This document shows positions 23,607-33,059 of a stretch of 41,776 nt of DNA, piece after piece (position 1 is the first letter of the stretch; each line of letters starts with the position of its first letter). The stretch comes from DATLXH01 sp035576005. Lineage in GTDB: Bacteria; Acidobacteriota; Thermoanaerobaculia; Gp7-AA8. A program made the position numbers and the translations under genes. The stretch covers positions 1-41,776 of the forward strand of contig DATLXH010000058.1 in NCBI GenBank assembly GCA_035576005.1, given 5' to 3'. Below the pieces are notes generated by a model. It was not told where the DNA came from, searched no databases, and saw only the letters and a list, made by a program, of their open reading frames with translations.

Positions 23607-26081
23607 CTATGGGTTCTTCAGGGCGTTTTGTACATAGATTGAAAAGGGTTGCGTTGTGCTAATCGAATAGGCCAACACGCGCACATCGAATGTGGTGACA
23701 GCACCTGCAGGCAAAACAATGATTTCCGAGTTGTTTCGCACGTCGGCGACTCCGCCGAAGCACCCAACATTCATTGAATATTCCGTTCCATTAGTCAAAA
23801 ACCGATTACCTTGATAGCCGAAGGAACACCCGCCGATGATTTTCAAGTCGAGGTTGTTCACCAAGGTTGGGGCAGCGTCTGGATAGGATGTGCTATTAGG
23901 TAAGCCCGGCTCATCGTTCCATGCGAGCGTAATAATGACCGGCTTGTCAGATCGCTGTGCGGTGAACGTCGCTGTGCGGCTCGTACCGCTGGCAGTAAGG
24001 GGCGCTAGGAAGCCGGTAGACGCGCTTGTGCCCGGGAGAAATGTATGAACCAAGTCAGGATTGACAGCATCAGCTAGTGACAACCGGCCGTATCCCTGTC
24101 CAACATTGTTCGGTCTCGCTGGGATCGGCTCGGGTACATTCGGCTCGGGTGCACCCGGCTCGGGGTTGTAGTAGCCGTCCATCCCTCCCGATGCAAACGA
24201 CGGAGCATCACGTTTCATTGATCGGCTCATCCCGATCAGGGCAGCTTTGGCCATCGCGGCGGACATTGGGGCAGTCGACGGAAATTGGCTCTGGAAGCGG
24301 CGATTCAGCAACACGATTGCGCCCGCCACCTGCGGCGACGCGAAGCTGGTTCCCGAAGCGAGCATGTAGTCATTGAAAAGGTTTCCGCCGACATCATTGA
24401 ACTCAAAGCAAAAACGTGGGAACCCGGGCGAACGATAGGAAGACGAAACAAGTTGGGCGGGAGCTATGAGCTCAGGTTTGATTCGCTGATCATTGGTATT
24501 CCGGCGGCTAAGGTATGCGAGGTTGTCCCAATTCCGGGCTCGGTTCCACTTCTGGGCATCACCCTGATTACACGTCAGGTTCTCATACTGTGAGTTCGGT
24601 CGATAGTTTTCACTACCGCCCACGCTAATGACATTTTTCGCGGTTGCCGGGCTCAGAACTAACGTTTTGAAGAAGTTGCTGTTAGGACCTGGTTGCGGAT
24701 CTATTCTGGGTAAAACAAAGCCCGGGGGATAGATGTTGCCCACTGCATTTGTCAGGGGGAGATCGTGGGTGCGAATGGCGGCATCATACGCTTGGTCGAG
24801 GGTCGTGTACGCGCCCGCTGGCGAGTCCTCTCTGTACTCATTCCGACTTTGACTTTGGACGGTGGCGCCATCGAGCTTCGCATCCGATAACCACAGTGCG
24901 GGATTCTCGGGGGCCGTGATGATCTTCTGCACGAAGAGCTTTGCGGTGAACGCTACGCCGAGCCCTGCTTCGTATTGTTCAATAAGGAACGGGGAACCCG
25001 TGGGGTTTCCGAGCGCGATTCCAGCAACGGCGGTTCCATGGCCATCAGTGTCTTCAGCGCTTCCGTCTACCGATGTGTCGACGTAATCTTTCCAGGTTAT
25101 CCGCGATGGATCCACGTCTGGATGATTGGAGAGGGTGTTGAAGTTCTTACCGGTTGAATAGCCATAATCGGCGACAGCGACCTTATAGTTGCTCTGATCG
25201 CCGATGTTATTGTTTACCCAAGGGCGGTACGGATCTCCCAACGGGAGTCCCGTGAGCGCGAGGGACTCCCGCTCGCCCGAGGTGCGAATGATCCCTCGTT
25301 CTTCTACTCCAATGACGTACGGATCGCGGAGCAGTCTCGCCACCGACGCAGCAGACAATTCCAACGTGTAGTTGGAAACTTTTCCATAGGATAGGACTTC
25401 CGGGGATTTCGGACTCAAGGCGAGCAAACGTGAGATCGACGCCTCGCTTCCGGGAACATTGGCAAACTGAACCGTGTAGCGCCGTTCGCCACGCAAAACG
25501 GTTAAGGTCTCCGGTTGATCACGAAATGCTGGGTGGTACAAAGATGTCCATTGAACAAAGGGACTCGTGCCCGCAGAGCGGACCGCTTCTGACGAACCCG
25601 TCACCAAAACAGCGTTGTACGGAACGTAGGAGATGTATGTTAACCCTCTGTCGGCAAGGAGATTCGTGAATTCGGGGACTAAAGGTCCGACAAACTGAAT
25701 AACATATAATCCTTCATTGCTGGGGTATGAGGCAAGAAGCCCAGTACTGGGAAGAACCGGTTTGCGTGTATCCACCCGGCCGCGGGGCATCGCGACGTCA
25801 TCCCACTGATCCTCCCGACGCACGGAAATCCCCCGAGCCTTCGCATCGGTATCAACGGCGGCTAGCGCAGCATTCGGAAAACGTAGAACGCGATACTGTT
25901 CATATGCGCGCAAAAGTTCGCCGGAATGCCGACTGATAATGTCATTTTCTGCGTCCAACTGTCTGCCTTCTGACTCGATAACTACCTTTGTCCAACCTTG
26001 TCTCCCGTCTGCAACCAGAGTTGCTCCGGAGAGGGCGATTATCAAGCCGAAAACTGGAATTCTCGTGGATGCTACTCTCAT
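23607..26081 (-). CDS. Secreted S8 subtilisin-like protease
   Basis: 824 aa from ATG 26081 (GGAG eight bases upstream; a longer frame begins 39 bases earlier without support). Signal peptide MRVASTRIPVFGLIIALSGA. A long propeptide-like region follows to about residue 290. The catalytic triad is intact: Asp305 in KVAVADYG, His348 in DTDGHGTAVAGI and Ser579 in GTSFASPQVAGA. The C-terminus has a Pro/Glu-rich linker (EPGAPEPNVPEPIPARP) and a beta-rich domain (SDKPVIITLAWND, LVNNLDLKI) typical of P/jelly-roll-like C-terminal domains. The protein is extracellular or periplasmic. It is the first gene of a two-gene operon with the IPT/TIG gene. Confidence 0.92.
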   Translation of the reverse strand: MRVASTRIPVFGLIIALSGATLVADGRQGWTKVVIESEGRQLDAENDIISRHSGELLRAYEQYRVLRFPNAALAAVDTDAKARGISVRREDQWDDVAMPRGRVDTRKPVLPSTGLLASYPSNEGLYVIQFVGPLVPEFTNLLADRGLTYISYVPYNAVLVTGSSEAVRSAGTSPFVQWTSLYHPAFRDQPETLTVLRGERRYTVQFANVPGSEASISRLLALSPKSPEVLSYGKVSNYTLELSAASVARLLRDPYVIGVEERGIIRTSGERESLALTGLPLGDPYRPWVNNNIGDQSNYKVAVADYGYSTGKNFNTLSNHPDVDPSRITWKDYVDTSVDGSAEDTDGHGTAVAGIALGNPTGSPFLIEQYEAGLGVAFTAKLFVQKIITAPENPALWLSDAKLDGATVQSQSRNEYREDSPAGAYTTLDQAYDAAIRTHDLPLTNAVGNIYPPGFVLPRIDPQPGPNSNFFKTLVLSPATAKNVISVGGSENYRPNSQYENLTCNQGDAQKWNRARNWDNLAYLSRRNTNDQRIKPELIAPAQLVSSSYRSPGFPRFCFEFNDVGGNLFNDYMLASGTSFASPQVAGAIVLLNRRFQSQFPSTAPMSAAMAKAALIGMSRSMKRDAPSFASGGMDGYYNPEPGAPEPNVPEPIPARPNNVGQGYGRLSLADAVNPDLVHTFLPGTSASTGFLAPLTASGTSRTATFTAQRSDKPVIITLAWNDEPGLPNSTSYPDAAPTLVNNLDLKIIGGCSFGYQGNRFLTNGTEYSMNVGCFGGVADVRNNSEIIVLPAGAVTTFDVRVLAYSISTTQPFSIYVQNALKNP

Positions 26082-26733
26082 CGTGCGGTCTCCTATAGAA
26101 TCGACCATTCGCAATGACAAGGACGTTAGGTGCAGAGCCCAACATGAGCGTTATGAGCTAAAACCGACCTTCTGCAGTCATGCAATGCGTCGGCCAATCC
26201 TCATGAAAATATGGGGTCATGTCATGATGGGTTGTCGGTCGCTTGGGTCGTTGAATGCTCCGCATACCAGTGATCGTTCTTCGAGCCGTGACGAGTGAGT
26301 CAGCACCCCCCGCGCGCTGACCAAGCCCTTCTCCAGATGCACCACCGCAGGCTGCCTACGCCAAGCGTGCGATTGCCTCTCTCTCACCGTACTGGCTGCT
26401 CTTACGAGGCCACCCGAACCGCCGACACATTTTGCGTCAACAACCGTCACGACATTCGGGGGCGGTCATAGCACGTCGTCTCGCTCTCCACTGGCCCGGC
26501 CTGCAATGCATCATCCGTCGGAAGGCGCGGAACATCGCTTTGCGGGTCCGTACGCGGCGGCATAGGCTTGAACCGCACGCGCGTTCAGTATCCGGGGGAT
26601 CTGTCGCACAGCGCCACGAAGCGAAGTGAAGCTCAATAGCAAAGGCCAACTGGCCAACGACTTGGAGAACTGGTTCGTCGTCATTCAGAGCAAGCTTTGA
26701 AATGCCACGCAGTGATGTAGAAGGAGAGCGAAC
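26082..26733. other. Divergent intergenic region, no gene seen
   Basis: About 650 bases between the leftward subtilase operon and the rightward small membrane gene. A possible leftward promoter is TTGTCA, 17 bases, TATAGG immediately before the subtilase ribosome binding site, but it leaves almost no leader, so I give it little weight. A short run reading GTGAAGCTCAATAGC (near 26627) opens a 24-codon frame; coding potential is doubtful. Confidence 0.4.
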
Positions 26734-27020
26734 ATGCCGAATCCATACCGTGAACTTGCGACAAAAGCTGCAAACGATCCGACCCTGCTGACGGCCATGC
26801 AGCAAGATCCCGTCCGAGAACTCGAGCGCCAAGCTGACGCGTTCTCAATACCGGACAACGTCGTCTACCGACTCGTCGTGACGATCATCGGGCTCGCACT
26901 GCTCGCGAGCTTGATCATCGCCGCCAAACTCCACAAAGACATTCCCGAATTTATCGTGGCGATCGATCCGGCGCGCTCGGGGCGCTCGCTGGACTCCTTG
27001 CACCGGCACCGCGAACCTAA
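26734..27020 (+). pseudogene. Two-helix small membrane protein, frameshifted
   Basis: ATG 26734 follows GAAGGAGAGCGAAC, a strong ribosome binding site. The first 75 codons read MPNPYRELATKAANDPTLLT, DPVRELERQADAF, then a membrane helix VVYRLVVTIIGLALLASLII and KDIPEFIVAI. In this frame the sequence then becomes Arg/Ser-rich. The frame two bases on reads GALGALAGLLAPAPRT and stops at 27020, a natural second helix for this kind of protein. I infer an indel around 26960-26975. The protein would be about 96 aa with two helices and a helical N-terminus with a DPTLL/DPVREL motif. It heads the subtilase-MBL gene set. A membrane effector or anchor role is inference. Confidence 0.6.
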
Positions 27021-27047
27021 ACCGCCTGACGAGAGAAGGGAGACGAA

Positions 27048-27167
27048 ATGCGCAATCTCTGGATGTTCAACAACGGGCCGGCGTCGCTACGTCCGATCCA
27101 CCGCACTCATGAGGGCGCCCAACCGACATGCTTTCCCGCCCAGCAAAAGACTTACGTTGGCTTTTGA
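27048..27167 (+). CDS. 39-codon small ORF with strong ribosome binding site
   Basis: AAGGGAGACGAA precedes ATG 27048. The peptide begins MRNLWMFNNGPASLRPIH, continues RTHEGAQPTCFPAQQ and ends KTYVGF, with one Cys and no membrane helix. It lies 27 bases after the stop of the frameshifted membrane gene and before the subtilase. No homologue comes to mind. The evidence is the ribosome binding site and the position, so it may be a genuine small protein or chance. Confidence 0.4.
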   Translation: MRNLWMFNNGPASLRPIHRTHEGAQPTCFPAQQKTYVGF

Positions 27168-27394
27168 ACATCGATCTACGGTAAGCGATTTTCCGACTCG
27201 CTGGTCGCTGGTAAACTGGCTTCCTTTCCAATGAACAGCAGGCAGTATGACCGGTCATTACCTTGCCCCGAAAGGCACTCATCCCGTTGCCGTTGTCTGT
27301 ATCGGACCGCACCGGGCTCAGAAGGCGGGGTTCCGTCCGAGACCCGCTCGGGGAAGGTTCGGACTCGCGTCCGCGAATAGTCTAGGAGGATCTT

Positions 27395-29383
27395 GTGTCC
27401 AATCCGAACAGGAAGCTGCATCTCAAGCTGCGTATGCTCAAGCAGGCTACACTTGCGGAGAACGACGCGCGTTCGGTTCGTTCCGCGGCGATGTGCCTGC
27501 AGTCTTCGACTGCGCTAGCCGCGACGCTAGAACCGGCGAGAAGCATGACTGCGGCGCGGCAGCCTCGCCGAGAACAGCTCTTCGTGAATGTGTTCGTCCA
27601 CACGACGAACGGGAAGCCGATTTCCGAAGCCGCGGGAACGGCCGCACAAAACGTCATCCGCCGGGGCCCCCTCAGCACGATGACTGTGCCGCTCGATGAC
27701 GTCGAGAAGATTGCGTCTGCACGCAACGTCACGCATATCGAACTTGGCGAACCGCTTTACGCACCGCTACCACAGATCGCTGTTGGCCAGGTACCCCCAC
27801 CCGATTCGGCGATACGAATGTGGGGTGATCCGGAGGCGCACAAGTTTGGCGAGGGAGTGCTGATCGGAATCATCGACGTGGGCGGCTTTGACTTTTCGCA
27901 TCCTGACTTTCTCGACGCCAAAGGTCAGACGCGGTGGATACGCATCTGGGATCAGGGTGCAAAGAATGGGAAGCCTCCTGGAACCGTGGGCGATGCCGAT
28001 CTCAATTACGGACATGAGTTTCAGAAGACGGATCTCGACCGCGCCATCACCAAGAGCAAGCTGCTGAAAGTACCCGCGTGGCGGCTCGAGGAGCAAACTC
28101 AGACGGAACTCGGCTCGCACGGAACGCATGTTGCCAGCATCGCGGCCGGTAACGCGGGTATATGCCGCAGAGCGAAGATCGCCGGCGTGCTAGTCTCGCT
28201 TACGAATGAAGACGTGTCCGATCGTCGGCGCAACTTCTACGACTCAACGCGCATCGCCCACGCGGTGGAGTACCTCGTCGAACTGGCGAAAGCGGAAGGG
28301 TTGCGTCTCTCGATCAACATTTCCCTGGGCACGAACGGCCATGCGCACGATGGCAGCAGCGCCATCAACCGGTGGATCGACAACGCGCTGACGACCCCCG
28401 GCCGAGCCGTTTCAGTTGCGGCCGGGAACGCGGGGCAGCAAGCGGAGACCGCTCCAGACGATCTTGGCTGGGTTTTTGGCCGCATCCATACGGCCGGACG
28501 GGTTCCGTCGGCGGGGCTGAATACCGATATCGAATGGCTCGTCGTCGGCGACGGCATCAGTGATATCTCGGAGAACGAGCTCGAAATCTGGTACTCGCCG
28601 CAGGATCGTTTCAGCGTGTCGCTTCGGTCACCCTCGGGGCAGGTGATCGGTCCCGTCGCACCGGGGGAGTTCATTCACGAGAAGAAGGTCGGAATGACTT
28701 TCGTCAGCGTCTACAACGAGATTTACCACCCTGCGAACGGCGCGAATTACATCGCCATCTACCTAACTCCCAACAACGCCGCCGGCGTCGTCGAAGGCGT
28801 CGACTCCGGCCAGTGGACGGTTCGCCTCATCGGCAAAGACGTGCGCGACGGCCGCTTCCACGGCTGGATCGAGCGGGATTTCTTCGGCGCGTTCGATCCC
28901 GTCACTGGCAAGTTCTACTACCCCTCGTATTTTTCTGAGCGTTCGAACGTCGATGATTCATCCGTCGGGTCATTGGCCTGCGGCTTGCGCGTGCTGGCGG
29001 TAGCCAACCTCGATTTCGCGCGCGAGAAGATCAACATCACGAGCAGTCAAGGACCCACGCGCGACGGCCGCTCCAAACCCGATGTCGCGGCACCGGGCAC
29101 AAGTATTGTCGCCGCGAACGGCTTCGCCGGAGCGAGTGATTTGTGGGTCGGAATGAGCGGAACAAGTATGGCCAGCCCGTTCGTGTGCGGTGTCGCCGGT
29201 CTGATGCTCGCCGTACGCGGCGAACTCACCGCCGCGCAGATTGAAGGAATCGTGCAGCGCACATCGACGCCTCTGCCGGGCGCTTCGTACTCCTGGGCCA
29301 ATGATGCAGGTTTTGGCAAGCTCAATCCGGCCGAGTGCCTGCGCGAAGCGGCTACGATCAATGACCGAAAGGAGCTTCCGTGA
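27395..29383 (+). CDS. S8 subtilisin-like protease without signal peptide
   Basis: 662 aa; GTG start at 27395 after AGGAGG. There is no signal peptide or membrane helix, so it is probably cytosolic. Residues 60-125 look like an inhibitor-type prodomain (LFVNVFVHTTNGKPISEA, VPLDDVEKIASARNVTHIEL). The triad is Asp161 (IGIIDVGG), His242 (GSHGTHVASIAAG) and Ser591 (GTSMASPFVCGVAGL), with the oxyanion Asn345 in VAAGNAG. An insert of about 190 residues separates the Asn region from the Ser (TDIEWLVVGDGISD, NELEIWYSPQDRFSV). Its stop overlaps the start of the MBL gene by four bases (GTGA), so the two products are made together. Intracellular subtilases paired with small membrane proteins occur in bacterial conflict systems. 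Confidence 0.92.
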   Translation: MSNPNRKLHLKLRMLKQATLAENDARSVRSAAMCLQSSTALAATLEPARSMTAARQPRREQLFVNVFVHTTNGKPISEAAGTAAQNVIRRGPLSTMTVPLDDVEKIASARNVTHIELGEPLYAPLPQIAVGQVPPPDSAIRMWGDPEAHKFGEGVLIGIIDVGGFDFSHPDFLDAKGQTRWIRIWDQGAKNGKPPGTVGDADLNYGHEFQKTDLDRAITKSKLLKVPAWRLEEQTQTELGSHGTHVASIAAGNAGICRRAKIAGVLVSLTNEDVSDRRRNFYDSTRIAHAVEYLVELAKAEGLRLSINISLGTNGHAHDGSSAINRWIDNALTTPGRAVSVAAGNAGQQAETAPDDLGWVFGRIHTAGRVPSAGLNTDIEWLVVGDGISDISENELEIWYSPQDRFSVSLRSPSGQVIGPVAPGEFIHEKKVGMTFVSVYNEIYHPANGANYIAIYLTPNNAAGVVEGVDSGQWTVRLIGKDVRDGRFHGWIERDFFGAFDPVTGKFYYPSYFSERSNVDDSSVGSLACGLRVLAVANLDFAREKINITSSQGPTRDGRSKPDVAAPGTSIVAANGFAGASDLWVGMSGTSMASPFVCGVAGLMLAVRGELTAAQIEGIVQRTSTPLPGASYSWANDAGFGKLNPAECLREAATINDRKELP

Positions 29384-30723
29384 AACTCACCGTCTTTCCT
29401 TCCGATCACGGCGACTGCCTCTTGCTCGAATCCAACAAGAAGCGGATGCTGATCGACGGCGGCCTCGCTGCGTCGTTCAACGAATCGGTGCTGCCGCGCC
29501 TCTCGGGAACGCACCTTGACTGCGTGTACCTGTCGCACATCGACGAAGATCACATCCAAGGCCTGCTGGCCCTCGTGGACGCTACCTTCGAATGGCGCGT
29601 CTACGCGTACCGAAAGGAACAGGACCCGGACGCGCAGCCGCCTGAATCGCCAGAGCCGCCGACGATCGCGAAGGTGTGGCACAACTCATTTTCGGATTGG
29701 CTGCCGGACAATGCGTCGGAGATCGCGGCGTCGATCGCGCAAACCGCCAGCATCCTGCAGCAGGCAGACGCGAACGACGTGCGCGTCCATCGCGTCGCGG
29801 CTTACCACCGTAACCTCGCCGCGAGCGTGCGGCAATCTATCAATCTGCGATTCCGTCTCTCCCCAGACCAGCTCGACATTGCCGTCAACCCGGAACACCA
29901 GGGTGATCTCATGTACGTGCGCGAACCAGGCGCGTCGGTGCCGCTCTTCCTGGGCAAGGCCAAGATCACCCTGATCGGTCCATCGCGCGACGATCTCGAA
30001 AAGCAGCGCGTCGCTTGGAACGCGTGGCTCAGGAGTAGCAAGGCCACGGTCTCGCGGGTGCGTCGTCAGGCGAAAGAGGATGCCAAGGATGTGGAGAACA
30101 CCGCTCAGGAAGTGATCGTGCACACGACGCGTGCAGCAAACGATCTCGCCAACCGCATCCTCATTCCGGATCTCGACATTTCAGCACTCGATCCAAAGAA
30201 AGCGCGGCGCCTCGGCAACCGCCACGAAGTCACCGTTCCGAATCTCGCATCATTGATGCTGCTAGTCGAGGAAAAAGGCAAATCAGTCCTCCTGACTGGC
30301 GACGGCCATGCCGACGACATCCTCCGCGGCCTTGAGACCGCCGGCAAACTCGATGCCGACGGCAATCTCCATGTCAATGTCCTGAAAGTTCAGCATCACG
30401 GCTCGGAACACAACATGACCACAGATTTCGCGCGACGCATCACGGCCGATCACTACGTTTTCTGCGGCAATGGCTTCGCGAGCAACCCAGAGACGGTGGT
30501 GATCGAGGCGATCGCGCACTCGCGCTTCGGCGCGCCGGAGGAACGCGCGACCAATATGGCTGCCGATGGCGATTTTACCTTCTGGTTCAACAGCACGCCC
30601 GATACGTCACACTACAAAAAGCACATGAAAATAGTTGAATCGCTGTTGGCCGACCTCGTCGCCGATAGCAACCGACGGATGTCATACAAGATGGATGGCG
30701 AGCACTTCGAAGTACCACTCTGA
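29380..30723 (+). CDS. Metallo-beta-lactamase-fold hydrolase (ComEC-like) coupled to the subtilase
   Basis: 447 aa; GTG start at 29380 inside the subtilase stop. The MBL motifs are complete: LSHIDEDHIQG (His53, Asp55, Asp57, His58), LLTGDGHADD (306-310 region) and KVQHHGSEHN (His339, His340). This pattern is closest to the ComEC/Rec2 C-terminal MBL domain and its stand-alone relatives, not to true beta-lactamases. About 240 residues separate the first and second motifs, including a charged helical insert (VSRVRRQAKEDAKDVENTAQ). No signal or membrane segment. Substrate unknown; nuclease or phosphodiesterase activity is likely from the fold. Translational coupling to a subtilase implies a shared process. 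Confidence 0.88.
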   Translation: MKLTVFPSDHGDCLLLESNKKRMLIDGGLAASFNESVLPRLSGTHLDCVYLSHIDEDHIQGLLALVDATFEWRVYAYRKEQDPDAQPPESPEPPTIAKVWHNSFSDWLPDNASEIAASIAQTASILQQADANDVRVHRVAAYHRNLAASVRQSINLRFRLSPDQLDIAVNPEHQGDLMYVREPGASVPLFLGKAKITLIGPSRDDLEKQRVAWNAWLRSSKATVSRVRRQAKEDAKDVENTAQEVIVHTTRAANDLANRILIPDLDISALDPKKARRLGNRHEVTVPNLASLMLLVEEKGKSVLLTGDGHADDILRGLETAGKLDADGNLHVNVLKVQHHGSEHNMTTDFARRITADHYVFCGNGFASNPETVVIEAIAHSRFGAPEERATNMAADGDFTFWFNSTPDTSHYKKHMKIVESLLADLVADSNRRMSYKMDGEHFEVPL

Positions 30724-31217
30724 ACGCCTGGGGCCGCGTCGGCCGGATGATCGACTTGGCCCCCTTCGCATTGTCGACAGAACCCTCAGCCGAGGCATCT
30801 GGTGGAGGAGATGCACTCGATTCGAAGGGCTACTGTAGGTGGTGCTCCGACAGGGGCGGAGGGGGGTGGGTTCCGTCTTTCCACACAACGGCGCCAGACG
30901 GTACGCCCTTCGTCGAGTACGACAAGGCCGACCCCACGGGCCCGGGACGCATAGATCGGGATCTCCTTCCACCCGAGATCACGACGCGCTCTGGGAAGCT
31001 ATCACGGGTTAGGCGCTCTCGAATGCGCGAAAAAATCAGAGCAGAAACCGCGCAACGTCGTTCAGCCGTCTACTCGATCAGGCGGTATCGTTATACATGC
31101 GACGGGCAGGTATTTTTGGATCAATCACTTCCGCTTCTATGTCACTTCGACAGTCGCCGCCGACACCGACAACTAACCATTACGCGGCCTCGGCGTCCTA
31201 CGACTGTCGCCTCTCGC
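30724..31217. other. Intergenic region, no gene supported
   Basis: About 490 bases between the MBL gene and the convergent glutaminase-like gene. Open frames here are Arg/Ser-rich and lack coding character. A G-rich run lies near 30850-30867. No terminator with a T-run was found after either gene. Confidence 0.45.
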
Positions 31218-31987
31218 TCACGGTCTACGCCTCAGCAAGTCCGTCGTAGAGAAGATTGCGGTTAAAAGGTGAATGCCCAAGCGGATGTGGCTCTCAAGAA
31301 AATCAGGGTCGGCTAGCTTATTCGCATCCTTCTGCGCATAGTTGCCTGTCGCCGCGTCGAGCGTGTCTCGGCTGGTAAAAAACACGCCAGCCACTTCCTG
31401 TCGGTTCGAGGACGCGACGGGTGCCTTCTGCCACGTCGAAAAGTCATCGGTCGCGGACTTTCGGCTCCGCATGAGAACCTCCTGTGCTCCTGTCCACTTC
31501 GCGATGCTCACCGGACTATCGAACATTGACGGATCAAACACTCGCTTCTTTACGCCGAGAAGTGTTTTGACTCGAACGACTGGCGCGACGTGCCAGCCCC
31601 ACATGACGAATGTAGTCTTGCCGTCAACGTGGCCTGGTGTTTGGACACGGAGGCGGTAATCGACAAGAAGTTTCGGCTTGGGCGCTGAATTGTCGTACAC
31701 ATCGGGAGGCGCAAAATGCCACCACTTCGCGCTCCCGATTCCTTGATCCGCCAGCAGGCCGCACATCTGGTGCGCTCGCGTGTGGCAGCAGTCATTCGGA
31801 TAGTCGAACGGCATGTGTGTGTACCGCGCAAGTTCCTTGAACGCCTTCGAGGCATCAGCTTCCGAAATGGGATCGAAAGCCACGTTCTCGAACGATCGGG
31901 CGCGCCGACAAAGTCACGACTCCGCATGGCGATCGGATCATTTGCGGCCAGGTCTTTGTCTAGCAGGCCGACGTCAATGAGTTGCAT
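31218..31987 (-). pseudogene. Protein-glutaminase-like (papain-fold deamidase) gene with a frameshift
   Basis: The main frame (221 codons, 31883-31218) has the protein-glutaminase signature: DYPNDCCHTRAHQMCGLL (nucleophile Cys33), MWGWHVAPVVRV (His98) and RVFDPSMFDSP (Asp117). These enzymes deamidate protein glutamine side chains; some are secreted, others act as toxins. The best start is ATG 31987, which has GGAGGAG six bases upstream and encodes MQLIDVGLLDKDLAANDPIA. That frame meets the main frame only if one base is missing near 31885-31890. So the gene is either frameshifted or contains an assembly error. No signal peptide is present in either part. It stands alone on the minus strand in the protease island. 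Confidence 0.65.
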
Positions 31988-32133
31988 CGGTCTCCTCCGA
32001 GGACGTCCGCGCGGCTGGTCAGCTCCTCAACGCACCGGGTGACCTCGCCGACGATGAGGGGGATGCGTTCATTGCGGCGTGCGAGCAGCTTGCGGCTGAC
32101 AATGGATACGAGGTTGTCAAGCATGACAATAAT

Positions 32134-32421
32134 TTGCTCGAAGATGACCGTGGCCTAACGATCGTACTCCGCAAAGATGGGCTGTTATTCGATGTCACCC
32201 TAACCCTCGCACCAATGAAAAAAGGCGTGGTGGCGGGGAGCTGCATCTCCGCTCTCGTCACCAGGCGGCAAGTGCATCTCCTTCCGAAGGTTGCTCAACT
32301 ATTCGTCAGCGTCTCCGCGAAGATACCCGTTAGCGCGTTCGAGGATGGACGTTGGCCGAGAGTGACGTTCGATCCAAAAATCCAGCGCGAGATCGATCGG
32401 GTGGTCGCCATTTTTGGCTAA
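32134..32421 (+). CDS. Hypothetical protein, start unresolved
   Basis: The annotated TTG start gives 95 codons, but the frame is open and coding-like back to about 31981. It reads GDAFIAACEQLAADNGYEVV before the TTG and LTIVLRKDGLLFDVTLTLAP after it, then RQVHLLPKVAQLFVSVSAKI. No ATG or GTG occurs in that extension, so the true start may have been lost by a frameshift or rearrangement. The protein looks like a small alpha/beta domain; I do not recognise it. It lies head-to-head with the glutaminase-like gene, and the two open frames overlap slightly at 31981-31987. Confidence 0.4.
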   Translation: MLEDDRGLTIVLRKDGLLFDVTLTLAPMKKGVVAGSCISALVTRRQVHLLPKVAQLFVSVSAKIPVSAFEDGRWPRVTFDPKIQREIDRVVAIFG

Positions 32422-33059
32422 GTCTCCACTTCCTAACGATCCGGATTGTCGATGGTGGAACTCCTGCGATTGATGCGCATGAACGAGTGAGCGTTGAAGG
32501 GGTAAGTCCCAAACGCTGCGCGAGTTCGGACGCCCGAGCAACACTTCGAGTCGAAAACAATCGCTCAGGTACGCGTTAAAGACGGCGGTTAGTGAAGCGC
32601 CGTCCGAAAAGACCGCACGATATTCCATCTACTCGAGGGAGTGACGGAGACGGCCATTTCCCTACCCCTCCCCTCGTACATTTCTCATTCTGCAAGGAAT
32701 GACACCACTAACATCACCACTGTGTCGATAAGCTGCATGTCATCCCTGTTCCCACTTCTTCACAGCACAAACTCGAAGAGAGTCTGTTGCCTCCACTTTC
32801 GCAGATCGGATTTCGGAGGTACGACTCCTGGAAGTCGAGCTACAAGTCAGCAAGAGCGCCATATCAGAGTCGATTAAGGGATTCCCCTGCCGAATCTGAG
32901 TCGTCAATGCATCCTTGGGTCACCATCACGTGCACTTTTTGGAGCCGATTCGTCTTACGGGCGGTCAGTACTAATACGGGTACAGCTCAGATCGATAAAG
33001 GGAAATATGCTCGAGCGTCCGTCTCACCCGCGGACAGCACTGTCAAAAAGGAGGTCCAA
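32422..33059. other. Gene-poor region with a possible HTH remnant
   Basis: On the minus strand near 32430-32560 a frame reads ELAQRLGLTPSTLTRS and GVPPSTIRIVRK, which resembles part of an AraC-type or similar helix-turn-helix. It has no intact domain or start and is probably a scrap. The rest, up to the PHP gene, has no supported feature besides the AGGAGG ribosome binding site before its TTG start. Confidence 0.35.

Noticed and set aside
30850..30867. G-rich run as a possible G-quadruplex
   Set aside because: Only three clear runs of three or more G are separated by loops, so a stable quadruplex is not supported.
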